From an uncultured Bacillota bacterium (GTDB lineage: Bacteria; Bacillota; Clostridia; Christensenellales; UBA1242): DNA of 49,754 nucleotides. Below, in pieces: positions 18,898 to 29,177 of the stretch. The stretch is taken from NCBI GenBank assembly GCA_947053645.1, contig CAMRTM010000006.1, positions 1-49,754 of the forward strand. Reading direction: 5' to 3'. Under the pieces are notes generated by a model. The model had not been told where the DNA came from, made no database searches, and saw only the letters and a program-made list of their open reading frames with translations. Within the stretch, counting starts at the first letter, position 1; each line of letters starts with the position of its first letter. Both the position numbers and the translations under genes were made by a program.

Positions 18898-21386
18898 TTA
18901 ATTTAATAATTTAAAACCTTGACCTGTGAGATAGTCATAAATTTCTTGTGAAGGTGTAAAGCCACCGATATGATTTAACCCACCTTGAATTGGGAGCCCA
19001 CCGTTCACGCCCTCTACAAGTGACCAGTTGCCCCATGCGGTTGCGTCGCCATACATGACCTTTGTAGCAGTACCATTGACTGTTCCTGAGCCGTAAGATG
19101 ATATGTTGGTTCCATTGGAACATATTCCAGCTTCACTTGTACCTGTAACCGTAACATCAATTGCATTGCTATTACTTACAGCATATCCTCTTGCTATACC
19201 ATATGCACTTTCTCCTATTATCGTGCTTTCCTTAACTGTACAATTTATTACGCTTTCTCGATCTGTATAGCCTATTATTCCTCCTACAAACGCCCCCTCA
19301 ATAGTAACGCCTTCTACTACACATTTTTCGATTGTCGTATTGTTCCCATATCCTACTACTCCACCACAACTCCCGACAGCTTTTATTTTCCCTGTTTGTA
19401 TATGTATGTTGTTTATTTTTCCATTCAATACATATCCAAACAATCCCCCATCAGGAAGTGATGTATCAACTCTTATATTATTAATCTTATATAGATTTCC
19501 ATTATACGCCCCTTCAAAAAGGTAACTTTGAGTTGTTCCAATAGGCTCCCATAGGTGTGCTTTGATATCTATATCAGCAGTCTGTTTATAGTATGCCTGT
19601 CTATCATATCTACCACTTGTGGTTTGTATATTATTATTTGTTGCATATGCAACTCGGGCTAGGTGTGCCGCAGTTGAGATTATATATGGGTCACTTTGTG
19701 TTCCATTTCCTCCGCCATAACTGTTTGCATAATACCCTTCTGTCCATGTCTTTTCTTGCCAATGGGCGTAGAGAGTTGAGTTTGATGCTTTATTCCACGC
19801 TCTTGCACTGGCTCCTGTGTTTGTGTAATACTGTGTACCACCTGTCTGTGCGTCATAGTATCCTAGGAATTTCCAGCCAGAGCGACTAGGTGGGGTTATA
19901 GCTGGCATTGCATTGTCATAGGTTGCTGTTGTGCTTGTACTGCCGCCACTGCCTCCGTTTGGATTGAGGGTAATGGTGTAAGTATTTGGTGTCCAGCGTG
20001 CATAGAGTGTCGTTGCACTTGCTTTATTCCACACCCTAGCACTGGCACCTGTGGAAGTATAGTATTGAGTGCCGCCTGTAGTGGCAGAGGTATCATAAAA
20101 ACCTTGAAAGGTATAGCCCACACGAGTCGGCATTGTTACCCCAGATGTTGGCATATTGCTACCATATGTGGCAGTTACACTTGAGGTTCCTGCGGTTGGT
20201 GTTGTCGAGCCACTACCCTTATTCGTATTTAAAGTGACCGTATAGGTATTGGCTGTCCAATTAGCAGTGAGAGTTACTGTCCCACCGTTTGTGGTAGTTA
20301 GGTTTTTAAAGTATTGTGAAGTCACTTTTGTGGAAGTGCTTGTCCATGAACTTGTGGTAGAAGATGTTGAACCATATTTTGCATAACTGGTATTTCCATT
20401 GAATGTCCAACCGGCAAAGGTGTAACCGCTACGAGTTGGATTTGAAAGTTGGAATGCAGTGTCATAGGTAGCAGTCGTAGGATGGTAGGTGCCATGAGTG
20501 CCGTTGTTTAAAACATAACTTAAGTTATATGTATTTGCCAATCTTGTTGCTGAAGCACCGATTGTATAGGTGTTGCCTGCTGTAATAGTTAAACTTTTTG
20601 GAGAGCCGGTTCCACTTAAACTTCCACTCCAACTTGAAAATGTGTATGTATAACCGGTGGCGGACGAAAGCACATATCTAAAATAATAGGTGCCCGCAGT
20701 AAGACTTATTCCACTTGTGGAAGAAAGTAGCGTGGTCTGGGAAGATGAACTTGTGCCATAATAGATTGAGGACACATTTGTAAGTGTGCCGCGTTTTATT
20801 GTCGCAGTGGCAGGATTGACTGTAACTGTTGTAGAAAGAGATGCATTTTTGTCATATCCACCTGTGCCCATGGGTGTTGTCCAATAATCCACATGAAACC
20901 GCACTGTGACACTTATAGTCTGACTACCAGTAAGCCCTGTAGTTGAAAGGGTTGCATTTTCTGTAACAGTAGACATGTCGCCACCATCCATGCTTACGAT
21001 TGAATTAGAAACCGAAATTGAATACGTTTTTCCGCCAAAAGCAACTGACACGTCTGCCGTATAAGCCATTACAAACTCGTTATCATACTCATTGAGTTCA
21101 GACTGTGAAAGTATACCCTGCGTTAAATATGAAGAAAACGTAAGGACAATATTTGCGCCAGTAGTTACCGTTGTTGCATTAGTAGAAATAGAACAATATA
21201 TCCTTGCATCCGTAGTATGTCCTAAGTATACACCTGTATTAGTAGCAGCTTCAGTTGGAGAGTCGATATTAATTTCGCCAGTATAATCTAAAACTCCCCC
21301 CCCGCGTAAGTGCCAAGCAAAAGCGCCCCTGAGAGGAAGGAGAACAAACAAACTATCATTAAACTAAGTTTTGTAAACTTTTTCAT
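18898..21386 (-). CDS. secreted surface protein with InlB B-type (Flg_new) repeats and GLUG-like C-terminal region; reading frame interrupted at a poly-G tract (21294-21301)
   Basis: Repeats such as YNLSYVLNNGTHGTYHPTTATYDTAFQLSNPTRSGYTFAGW and NTYTITLNPNGGSGGSTSTTATYDNAMPAITPPSRSGWKFLGYY; signal peptide MKKFTKLSLMIVCLFSFLSGALLLGTYA starts at 21386 in a different frame from the 817-aa ORF. Confidence 0.8.
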
Positions 21387-21394
21387 CTAATATT

Positions 21395-21400
21395 ATTATA
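21395..21400 (-). promoter_or_regulatory. -10 box 8 nt from the surface-protein ATG
   Basis: TATAAT followed by AATATTAG then ATG; no Shine-Dalgarno visible. Confidence 0.4.
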
Positions 21401-21459
21401 TACACTTTTCGACAAAAAACAAAATGTTTTATAGACAAGTATTTTTATTTGAAAAAGCT

Positions 21460-21591
21460 TTAAATCGTCTCTTTTTTATCTAATTTTTCCTGTTTTTTCT
21501 TTATTTTTATTCTTTTTGCAATAATTACACCTAAAAGTACCAAATTTGCCGCTGCCAACAGCACCAAAATTATTAATGCAACAATCTTCAT
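21460..21591 (-). CDS. 43-aa single-pass membrane protein (absent from ORF track)
   Basis: MKIVALIILVLLAAANLVLLGVIIAKRIKIKKKQEKLDKKETI; begins 4 nt after the stop of the upstream gene. Confidence 0.55.
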   Translation of the reverse strand: MKIVALIILVLLAAANLVLLGVIIAKRIKIKKKQEKLDKKETI

Positions 21592-21594
21592 CTT

Positions 21595-22503
21595 CTACTC
21601 CACTATCGCTTTTATACTTTCGCCACTTTCAGCATCTTGGTAGGTTAGCCAGTAACCAAAACCTTCTTCATTCCCCTTATCAAGCGGAAACCATACAGGA
21701 TATCCTGATAGTTGTTTTGGAGGTGTCTTTTGGAATATGCCTGGAACGCCATAGCATATATACTTTAATTTATCGTCTTCATACAATAATCCCAAAACAT
21801 AATAATCACCACCTTTATCAAATTCTACCTTTACCCATTTTGAATTTGGTATCAACTGTTGAAGGTATTGTTCTGTTGGACTAGAAGAAAATAAATTATC
21901 TATTTGACCTTTTATCTCCTCGTAAAAAGTAGGTTTTTCTTCAGGAGAAGCCTCTTCCTGTATCCTTGTATTTGAGAGCGTCTGTGGCGGATTATGTTTA
22001 AAGAAATATTCCCTATATTTACATTTCGCACATGAATTTTTTTCAAATTCATCTTCAATTGCCTTATCGATTTCTTCCTTTAACTCATCATCATATTCAA
22101 TTCCATTTTCATCAAGCGTTTTTTCAACCTCAGACATTTTAGTGGCACCCTGCAACGCTTCTATCACCGCACCATATACCTCTTCCTGATCCCCTACTCC
22201 GTCACTGTTGCCATACAAAATAGGTTCACTCTCCCCACCTGCAAAATTTATCACAGCACATGAAAAGTCCTTGGGCATAGACAGCGTAAGTGATTTAAAT
22301 GTGTAAAGCATACTTGATGTGCGTGTTAACCCTGCTTTTGTCACCTTACCATCAACATATATTCCAAGGCTTATTATTCCTTGAGGCTCATTTGGAAAAT
22401 TGTATAATCTCAGCCTTCCGCTTAAACTTCCACCCTCTTCTTCAAGTGCAAGCACCGCTTTTTGATTACTATTTCCTGAAAGCACCAAACTTTTTTTAGT
22501 CAT
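21595..22503 (-). CDS. uncharacterised protein
   Basis: 302-aa ORF (MTKKSLVLSGNSNQKAVLALEEEGGSLSGRLRLYNF...) with CAKCKYREYFFKH; no recognised family. Confidence 0.7.
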   Translation of the reverse strand: MTKKSLVLSGNSNQKAVLALEEEGGSLSGRLRLYNFPNEPQGIISLGIYVDGKVTKAGLTRTSSMLYTFKSLTLSMPKDFSCAVINFAGGESEPILYGNSDGVGDQEEVYGAVIEALQGATKMSEVEKTLDENGIEYDDELKEEIDKAIEDEFEKNSCAKCKYREYFFKHNPPQTLSNTRIQEEASPEEKPTFYEEIKGQIDNLFSSSPTEQYLQQLIPNSKWVKVEFDKGGDYYVLGLLYEDDKLKYICYGVPGIFQKTPPKQLSGYPVWFPLDKGNEEGFGYWLTYQDAESGESIKAIVE

Positions 22504-22616
22504 TTTATTTTATCTCCTATTATATAGTATACAGTCAGATTTTTAATAATGCCCCAATAATTTTGTGGAAAGGCGGTGCTATTTATCAAAATTTGTCGAA
22601 AGCCAATTATAAATAT

Positions 22617-22652
22617 AAAAAACTTCAAACTTTATGTTTGAAGTTTTTTGTT
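22617..22652. terminator. intrinsic terminator (transketolase)
   Basis: AAAAAACTTCAAAC-TTTAT-GTTTGAAGTTTTTT. Confidence 0.8.
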
Positions 22653-24614
22653 TTATTTTTCAAGTGCTTTATTTATCTTTTTGACTATTTCTTTTACGGT
22701 GAAACCTGCTTTTGCATAAACCTCTTCGCCCCTGCCACTCTTAGCATACTCTTCTACGCCAATGAATAGTCCATCCTCTCCAATATACTTATACCAAGTT
22801 TTATCATTGGACGCTTCAATCGCAACCCTAAGGTGTGCAGATCTTTGAAGTACTTTATTTTTGTAACTAGGAGATTGTTTTTCAAACTGCTCCATACATG
22901 GCATTGATACAACACTTACATCCTTACCTTTAAGTTCATTTGCCACCTCTAGAGCAAGTGGAACTTCGCTACCGCTGGCGAAGATAACTATTTGTGCTTC
23001 CTTCTGTGCAGGTTTTAATATATATCCGCCTTGAATAGCATCTTTATAACTTGTGCCAGAAACTGGAGCAACCCTTTGTTTTGTTAAAGCAAAAGCACAT
23101 GGTCCGCTCTTTGAAAGTGCTAAGCCATAGCCTGCAATAAGTTCGTTTGTGTCACATGGTCTATACACATTAAGTCCTATAATATTCCTTAGTTGTGGGA
23201 GTTGTTCTATTGCTTGATGAGTAACACCATCTTCACCAACAAGAATGCTATCATGAGTAAAGAAATATAGCACATCAAGTTTCATAATTGCCGACATTCT
23301 TATACTTGGAAGCATATAATTTGAAAATGCCATATATGTTGAACAGAATGGAATAAAGTCATCATAAAGTGCTATACCATTACAAATAGCCGCCATAGCA
23401 TGTTCACGCACTCCAAAATGTATGTTTCTTCCCCTCTTATTGCCCGCAAGAAAATTCCCACCATTTTCGATAAATACTCCAGTAGATGATACGACATCAG
23501 CCGTCCCCCCAACAACTTGTGGCAATCTTTCACATAGTTCGTTAAGAATTAACTTGTTGATTTCCTTAGTGCTTTCCCCTGCCCACTTGTATTCATTTTT
23601 AACAAATTTTTGTGGTTCAAATTTCTTCCTATCAAAGAATTGCAAAAATTGTTTAAAGAGTTCTGGATTGGAATTGCTATAAACTGCGAGTTCCTGATTC
23701 CATGTTTCATGGTTAAGTCTTCCACGCCTTGCACTTGCCATGCAAAAATCGCGTACATCATTTGGCACATAGAAACTTTCCTTTACGCCGAGTTTTTCAT
23801 TGAAAACTTTTATTTCTTCGCTATTCAAAACTGCACCATGTACTGCAGATGTTCCCTCTTTATCGGTGCCTATACCTATCGTTGTTTTAAATATTATTAA
23901 AGTTGGTTTATTCAGTTTTTTAGCAAAAGCTATTGCGCGCGAACATGCTTTGTAGTTATTTCCTTTTTTAACTCTAATTACCGCCCAGCCCATTGCTTTA
24001 AACTTTTTGGCGATATTTTCTCTATTTGATAAATTTAAATTTCCATCTATTGTAACATCATTACTATCATATAAAAGAATTAAATTCTTTAAATTTAAAT
24101 TTCCAGCAAGGCTACATGCCTCCATTGCTACACCTTCCATTAGGCATCCATCACCAGCAAGGCAATAAGTGTAGTTGTTTATAATTGGAAACCCAACAGA
24201 ATTAAATCGTTCTGCCATAATGCTTGATGCAATCGCAAGACCTACCGCATTTGCCACTCCTTGACCAAGAGCCCCTGTCGTAACTTCCACACCACTTGTC
24301 TGACCATATTCTGGATGTCCCGGAGTGCGAGATCCATATTTTCGCAGTTCTTTTAAATCTTGTATGCTTACATCAAAACCAAACATAGAAAGTAGTGTGT
24401 AATATAATGGAGAAACATGTCCTGAAGAGAGTACAAATCTATCTCTATTTATGAAATCAGTATCAGCAACATCAAAATTATAGTGGTCTTTAAATAGTGC
24501 AAGCATTATTGAAGATGCGCCAAGTGCTGAGCCAGTATGCCCACTGCCAGCATTCGATATTGACTGCGCTGTTATAGATTTTAGATAATTTAATGTTTTT
24601 TCTGCTATTTTCAT
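22653..24614 (-). CDS. tkt: transketolase
   Basis: GSGHTGSALGASSIM, SGHVSPLYYTLL, GDGCLMEGVAMEA, GGTADVVSST, GVREHAMAAICNGIAL. Confidence 0.95.
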   Translation of the reverse strand: MKIAEKTLNYLKSITAQSISNAGSGHTGSALGASSIMLALFKDHYNFDVADTDFINRDRFVLSSGHVSPLYYTLLSMFGFDVSIQDLKELRKYGSRTPGHPEYGQTSGVEVTTGALGQGVANAVGLAIASSIMAERFNSVGFPIINNYTYCLAGDGCLMEGVAMEACSLAGNLNLKNLILLYDSNDVTIDGNLNLSNRENIAKKFKAMGWAVIRVKKGNNYKACSRAIAFAKKLNKPTLIIFKTTIGIGTDKEGTSAVHGAVLNSEEIKVFNEKLGVKESFYVPNDVRDFCMASARRGRLNHETWNQELAVYSNSNPELFKQFLQFFDRKKFEPQKFVKNEYKWAGESTKEINKLILNELCERLPQVVGGTADVVSSTGVFIENGGNFLAGNKRGRNIHFGVREHAMAAICNGIALYDDFIPFCSTYMAFSNYMLPSIRMSAIMKLDVLYFFTHDSILVGEDGVTHQAIEQLPQLRNIIGLNVYRPCDTNELIAGYGLALSKSGPCAFALTKQRVAPVSGTSYKDAIQGGYILKPAQKEAQIVIFASGSEVPLALEVANELKGKDVSVVSMPCMEQFEKQSPSYKNKVLQRSAHLRVAIEASNDKTWYKYIGEDGLFIGVEEYAKSGRGEEVYAKAGFTVKEIVKKINKALEK

Positions 24615-25069
24615 TTAATTTCTCCTTTAATTTTCTGCACTGCCACTTTATCATCAAGGCTATCCAGTCTTATAACCTTAGTTGCATAATTTTTTAGATA
24701 TTCATCCCTTGTTGTAAAGGAAACAGAACTTATTACATCCTTTTCACTTAGATATCTTTTATCTAATCTTAAATAAATTATTGTTTGTCCATTAAAAAGC
24801 AGTTTATTGCGTCTATATAGGTCATATGGTAAAAACAATACCGCATTTTTTCTTTCTATGCAATTTGCAAGCACAGATTCTTCCCTATTCTCTAAATCTG
24901 CCATAGTAAAATGTGAAAGTAAAATTTTATTATTTGCTATATCTTCCGCAAGTTCATCTCTACAGTTGATAAAGTTCATAGAAAATTGCTCGGCAAAAAG
25001 ATTTGAAACTATTTTTCCAAAATTCTCATTTAAACTTACTAATATTATATTTGCTTGCACATTGTTCAT
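24611..25069 (-). CDS. small protein distantly resembling shikimate kinase but without a P-loop
   Basis: 152 aa; IILVSLNENFGKIVSNLFAEQFSMNFINCRDEL and IIYLRLD recall shikimate kinase layout; GKIVSN replaces GKS/T; overlaps tkt start by 4 bp. Confidence 0.45.
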   Translation of the reverse strand: MNNVQANIILVSLNENFGKIVSNLFAEQFSMNFINCRDELAEDIANNKILLSHFTMADLENREESVLANCIERKNAVLFLPYDLYRRNKLLFNGQTIIYLRLDKRYLSEKDVISSVSFTTRDEYLKNYATKVIRLDSLDDKVAVQKIKGEIK

Positions 25070-25110
25070 GCTATTATATTACCATAAATTTTATATTTAT
25101 CAAATTATAT

Positions 25111-26190
25111 TTACGACTTTTTTTCTTTCTTTTTAACTTTGACTCCCCACACTATTATTAGTCCCATAGAAATACTAACTACAAGAACTGGAACATCTAT
25201 CTTAACAAGATTTTCTTCTTCAGCAAATATGATTTCACCTTTAGCGTCTACACTCATGACTATACTGCCAAGTTTCGCTGTTGTCATGATACTTGCGCCT
25301 ACCGTTTCTAACCGTGCAATAACATCCGATTTTGGAAAATTAAATTTATTATCCTTGCTTACACTTATTATTGCATATTTTGGACTTACATACTCTAAAA
25401 ACTTTGCACTTGTTGAAGTACTAGAACCGTGATGTCCTACTTTAAGTACATCGGCCTTTAATTTCAAAGCATCATTGCGTATTACTTCGTTTTCAGCAAC
25501 GGATTGTGCATCCCCTGTAAGAAGAAATGTCTTGGAATTATATGTAACAAGCATTATTGGGCTATAATTATTGAAAGCAGAATACTTGTCTTCTGCTGGC
25601 GACAAAAATTCTACACTATAGTCACTGGCAAAGATTTTTATTCCTCTTTCACTGTAATGAATTTCACAGTTTGGTTCATTATACACCGCGGTAATCACAT
25701 CATTATAGGTTTTCGTGGTGGACACCTCATACCCCATGGGATTACCGACCTTGATTTCTTCATTACTACTTAGTATCTTTGGCCGATAGACACAATTTAC
25801 TTGAAAACTATTGAGTATTTCAGGTGCCATACCAACATGGTCTTCATCTTGATGAGTAAGCACTAAATAATCAATGGCCGAAATTTTCTCATAAGTGAAC
25901 AACCCTGTCAAATAACTTACAACTTTATTGTTCTCATCATTTGGCCCACAGTCCACTAGCATTGTTTTATTATCAGGGAACCTCATGAAGATGCTATCGC
26001 CAAGCCCCACATCAATAAAGTGTATTTCAAAAGGTAGACGAGAAAAACTTTTGATTGTAGATAAACCTTGACAAAAACTTATTCCACCACCTAGAAAAAA
26101 TGTTAACAAAAAGATTGCTAACAAAACTCCTGTTAGCACTAGCCTTATCTGCCAAAACCCTGTTTCTGATATCTTTCTTTTGCGTGACAA
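25111..26190 (-). CDS. ComEC-type MBL-fold hydrolase with terminal TM segments
   Basis: IDVGLGDSIFMRFPDNKTMLVDCG, LTHQDEDHVG, LLTGDAQ, LKVGHHGSSTS. Confidence 0.88.
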   Translation of the reverse strand: MSRKRKISETGFWQIRLVLTGVLLAIFLLTFFLGGGISFCQGLSTIKSFSRLPFEIHFIDVGLGDSIFMRFPDNKTMLVDCGPNDENNKVVSYLTGLFTYEKISAIDYLVLTHQDEDHVGMAPEILNSFQVNCVYRPKILSSNEEIKVGNPMGYEVSTTKTYNDVITAVYNEPNCEIHYSERGIKIFASDYSVEFLSPAEDKYSAFNNYSPIMLVTYNSKTFLLTGDAQSVAENEVIRNDALKLKADVLKVGHHGSSTSTSAKFLEYVSPKYAIISVSKDNKFNFPKSDVIARLETVGASIMTTAKLGSIVMSVDAKGEIIFAEEENLVKIDVPVLVVSISMGLIIVWGVKVKKKEKKS

Positions 26191-26195
26191 TCTTT

Positions 26196-27026
26196 TTACC
26201 TTATTACTTTTATATCCTTTGGAATATTTTTAAATTTTCTATGCTTTTTCTTCTTGAATAATTGTATTATTTGTGGCATTACATCTATCGTAGCCTTATA
26301 GCCCTCTTCAATCATTTCTTCCATCCCCTCAGTACGGGTGGATTTAAACCTCTTTGTTTCAGGTTCTATCATAATGTCCGCATTCATATACCCACGCACA
26401 GCATTACTCTTCATAAGTATTCTTATCGAACACATAATAACATCAAACATTTTAGTGGAATCAGTGCCGTAAAGTCTAGACTTGTTTACATCTACGGCAA
26501 CTACATAATCACATCCCATCATAAGTGGTATGTCTGCAGGTATGGTATTTTGAAGTCCACCATCACATAATAGCATGCCCTCAAAGTCTACCGGCTGAAA
26601 CACTGCTGGCACTGCACAACTGCCTTGCACCGCCTTTGCAAGATTTCCTTTACATATTGCCACCTCTTTAGTAGAAATGATATCTACAGCCACCGCAGCA
26701 AATGGCAATTTCAAATCTTCAATATTGATATCACCAAGATTGTTTCTAACTATATCTCCTATTCCGTCTGTTTTGGATGGAGAAAACGGAATAATATTTG
26801 TCCTAATATCTTTTTCTCTTATCTTCTTTGCCGCCTCATACATCTCTTTATATGAATAACAGGCAGCATAGAAGGCTCCCATTATACTACCCGCACTTGT
26901 GCCAGCAACCATATCAAATTTTATTCCAAACTCTTCAAAGGCTTTGATTGCACCAAGATGTGTGAAACCTCTTGCTCCACCCCCGCCAAATGCAATTCCT
27001 ATCTTCACTTTACCATTTCCAAACAT
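26196..27026 (-). CDS. patatin-like phospholipase (RssA-like)
   Basis: IAFGGGGARGFTHLGAIKAFEE, GTSAGSIMGAFYA, DGGLQNTIPADIP; start trimmed to MFGNGKVKIG. Confidence 0.9.
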   Translation of the reverse strand: MFGNGKVKIGIAFGGGGARGFTHLGAIKAFEEFGIKFDMVAGTSAGSIMGAFYAACYSYKEMYEAAKKIREKDIRTNIIPFSPSKTDGIGDIVRNNLGDINIEDLKLPFAAVAVDIISTKEVAICKGNLAKAVQGSCAVPAVFQPVDFEGMLLCDGGLQNTIPADIPLMMGCDYVVAVDVNKSRLYGTDSTKMFDVIMCSIRILMKSNAVRGYMNADIMIEPETKRFKSTRTEGMEEMIEEGYKATIDVMPQIIQLFKKKKHRKFKNIPKDIKVIR

Positions 27027-27122
27027 AATAACCTCTAATAAAGTATAACAAATATAACACGAAAACAAAAAATAAAAAGCAATAAATTTGACTTATTTTT
27101 GAAAATTTGGTATTGTTTAAAT

Positions 27123-27668
27123 ATGAAATTTTATCATGGCTCGCGTAATCCAAACTTAAAAGAATTAAATCTGGAGCATTATTCTGGCAAAATTTACTTA
27201 ACAGACAAATATGAACTTGCCTTTATGTATGCGGCTTCGCCTCTTCGTTTTTGGAATTTTGACAGGGAAATAGATATGGTAACTTTCAGAGAAATTGCAA
27301 AAAACGGATTTAAAACTCAGTTTCAAGGTAAAAAAGCATATATTTACACCTGTGAAATCGAAGAATTTGAAAAGGATGAGAAGAATATTTCAGGACATAA
27401 TTACAAAGTATACAAACCAGTTAAGTTACAAGGCAGCCCAGAGATAATAGATGATTGTTATGAAAAGCTTATTTCCCTAGAAAAACAGGGCAGGGTTTGT
27501 TTAGAGAGGTGGGAAGATAAAACAGATGATGAACAAAAAGAGTGTCAACGAAAAATAATTGAAGCTTTTTCACCTTTTATGGAAAAGGATAGAATTGAAC
27601 ATCCAGAAGAATATAAATTGATTATATCACTACTACCGGAATTAGAAATAAAGGAGGAAAAAACATGA
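27123..27668 (+). CDS. uncharacterised protein, possibly ADP-ribosyltransferase-fold (DUF3990-like)
   Basis: MKFYHGSRNPNLKELNLEHYSGKIYLTDKYELAFMYAAS resembles YHGS...VYLT...A.YA ART-fold N-termini. Confidence 0.45.
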   Translation: MKFYHGSRNPNLKELNLEHYSGKIYLTDKYELAFMYAASPLRFWNFDREIDMVTFREIAKNGFKTQFQGKKAYIYTCEIEEFEKDEKNISGHNYKVYKPVKLQGSPEIIDDCYEKLISLEKQGRVCLERWEDKTDDEQKECQRKIIEAFSPFMEKDRIEHPEEYKLIISLLPELEIKEEKT

Positions 27669-28960
27669 ACACAAAAGTAATCAAACTAAACGGGGGCGGA
27701 ATTTTACTTCTTACAAGAGTTAAGGACGTAAACGGCGTTGATGTGGAGTTTAGATTTAACGGCGGCGCAATAAATGACCCCAAAAATAAACTTGGAGTAG
27801 CACATTTTGCTGAACACGCTTTGTGTGAGTTTACCACAAGTCGCTACACCGTGGAAGAAAGACTGAAATTACGAAGAAAATTTACTATGATAAATGGTGG
27901 AACATCATATTACATGATGAGTCTAGTATGTGCCGCCAACAAAAATATGCTTGATGAGGCTTTTGATTTTGTACTTTCCCCTATCAGCGAAATAGTGTAC
28001 AATCAAAAAGACTTTGAATGGCAATATGATATAATCAAAAGTGAAATTATAACTCTTAAACAATTTAATAGCTGGGAGGCTGATAGAGTTTACCAAACAA
28101 ATATAATTGCTGACAAACGAACTAAGCACTTAACCTCCTCACCTGCTGGAAGTGTCGAGAGTTTGGAGCGAATTAAATTAAAAGATATAGAAAATTATAT
28201 TAAAAATTATGTCACTCTTAACAACTTAACCATATCGATTTGCGGTGATGTTTCCAAAAGTAGAGCAAAAGAACTTATAAATAAATATGTGTATAAATAT
28301 ATTTCAACATCAAATATTCAAGGCATTACTTATAAAGATTTGGAAGGTTTAACAAAACCGAACTACTATTTTAGACCCTCTGTGGAAAAAGACCAAGCAC
28401 ATGTCCATTTTTGCTTTAACATTAAACCATATCGTGACTTTGATTTTAAATTGGACGCAGCAAGGGCTGTGCTAACCAAAATGTTACAAACCATGGCTTT
28501 TAATTATTTTAGAGGAGAAAAATCACTCTGCTATCGTTGTCAAGCATGGCTTGAACGCGAAGCAAAGATGTTTCAAAATACTTTGGTATTTGATGTAGAA
28601 GAAAATAATGTGGAAAAAATACTAGAAGAAATGCCTACATTTATTTCTAAAAATCCAGAACTTGATAGAGAACTTTTTAATACTATCAAAAACACAATTA
28701 TAAATACCTTTGATTTTGATCGTGACCCTATAAATTATCTAAATAGGCAAGCGATGGGAAGATATTTAGATGACAACCTTGTATATGGCGACAAATTAAA
28801 GAAGAAAATTAGAAAACATTTACACGCTGTCAAATTTGAAGATGTTAACAACCTTTACAAACAGTGCTTTAATGGCAATCCTTACATAATTATAGTTTCT
28901 AATGATGAAAAATGGAAGGACTTTGATTACAAAACTTATTGCAAAAAATTTAAGAAATAA
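27665..28960 (+). CDS. M16-family zinc metallopeptidase
   Basis: HFAEH (HxxEH) in GVAHFAEHALCEF, downstream Glu-rich helix (FEWQYDIIKSEI); 4-bp overlap with upstream gene. Confidence 0.85.
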   Translation: MNTKVIKLNGGGILLLTRVKDVNGVDVEFRFNGGAINDPKNKLGVAHFAEHALCEFTTSRYTVEERLKLRRKFTMINGGTSYYMMSLVCAANKNMLDEAFDFVLSPISEIVYNQKDFEWQYDIIKSEIITLKQFNSWEADRVYQTNIIADKRTKHLTSSPAGSVESLERIKLKDIENYIKNYVTLNNLTISICGDVSKSRAKELINKYVYKYISTSNIQGITYKDLEGLTKPNYYFRPSVEKDQAHVHFCFNIKPYRDFDFKLDAARAVLTKMLQTMAFNYFRGEKSLCYRCQAWLEREAKMFQNTLVFDVEENNVEKILEEMPTFISKNPELDRELFNTIKNTIINTFDFDRDPINYLNRQAMGRYLDDNLVYGDKLKKKIRKHLHAVKFEDVNNLYKQCFNGNPYIIIVSNDEKWKDFDYKTYCKKFKK

Positions 28961-28983
28961 AAAACACCTTTCGGTGTTTTTTT
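28958..28983 (+). terminator. intrinsic terminator
   Basis: AAAAAACACC-TTTC-GGTGTTTTTTT. Confidence 0.8.
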
Positions 28984-29003
28984 GGTACCCTCTAGGGGAA
29001 TCG
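28983..29003 (-). repeat. partial duplicate of tRNA-Glu 3' end
   Basis: TGGTACCCTCTAGGGGAATCG is 20/21 identical to 29178-29198 in tRNA-Glu. Confidence 0.6.
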
Positions 29004-29140
29004 CTCCGCTTAGGAAGCCTAGTCCTTAAAGCCGTGCGCTATCACGCCGAGGTGGGCGGACGCAATACTATTGCCTTCGCTTATCCACCTGTTCGACTCC
29101 CCTTCGCCTTGCTCATATTGCTAACGCAATAAAAGAGACC

Positions 29141-29176
29141 ACCAAATAAAAAAGACACCTAATGGTGTCATTTTTA
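29141..29176 (-). terminator. terminator of tRNA-Glu
   Basis: AAAAAGACACC-TAAT-GGTGTCATTTTT. Confidence 0.75.
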
Positions 29177-29177
29177 T

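Noticed and set aside
19740-20520. Possible CRISPR or tandem array from repeated similar sequence
   Set aside because: The similarity reflects protein-level InlB B repeats inside a coding sequence, not short direct repeats with spacers.
18898-21351. Accepting the TTG start at 21351 as the real N-terminus of the surface protein
   Set aside because: It gives no good signal peptide, whereas the +1 frame from 21386 encodes a canonical one ending at the poly-G tract.
28983-29060. Second functional tRNA gene
   Set aside because: Only the 3' 21 nt match tRNA-Glu; no matching 5' acceptor or proper T-stem.
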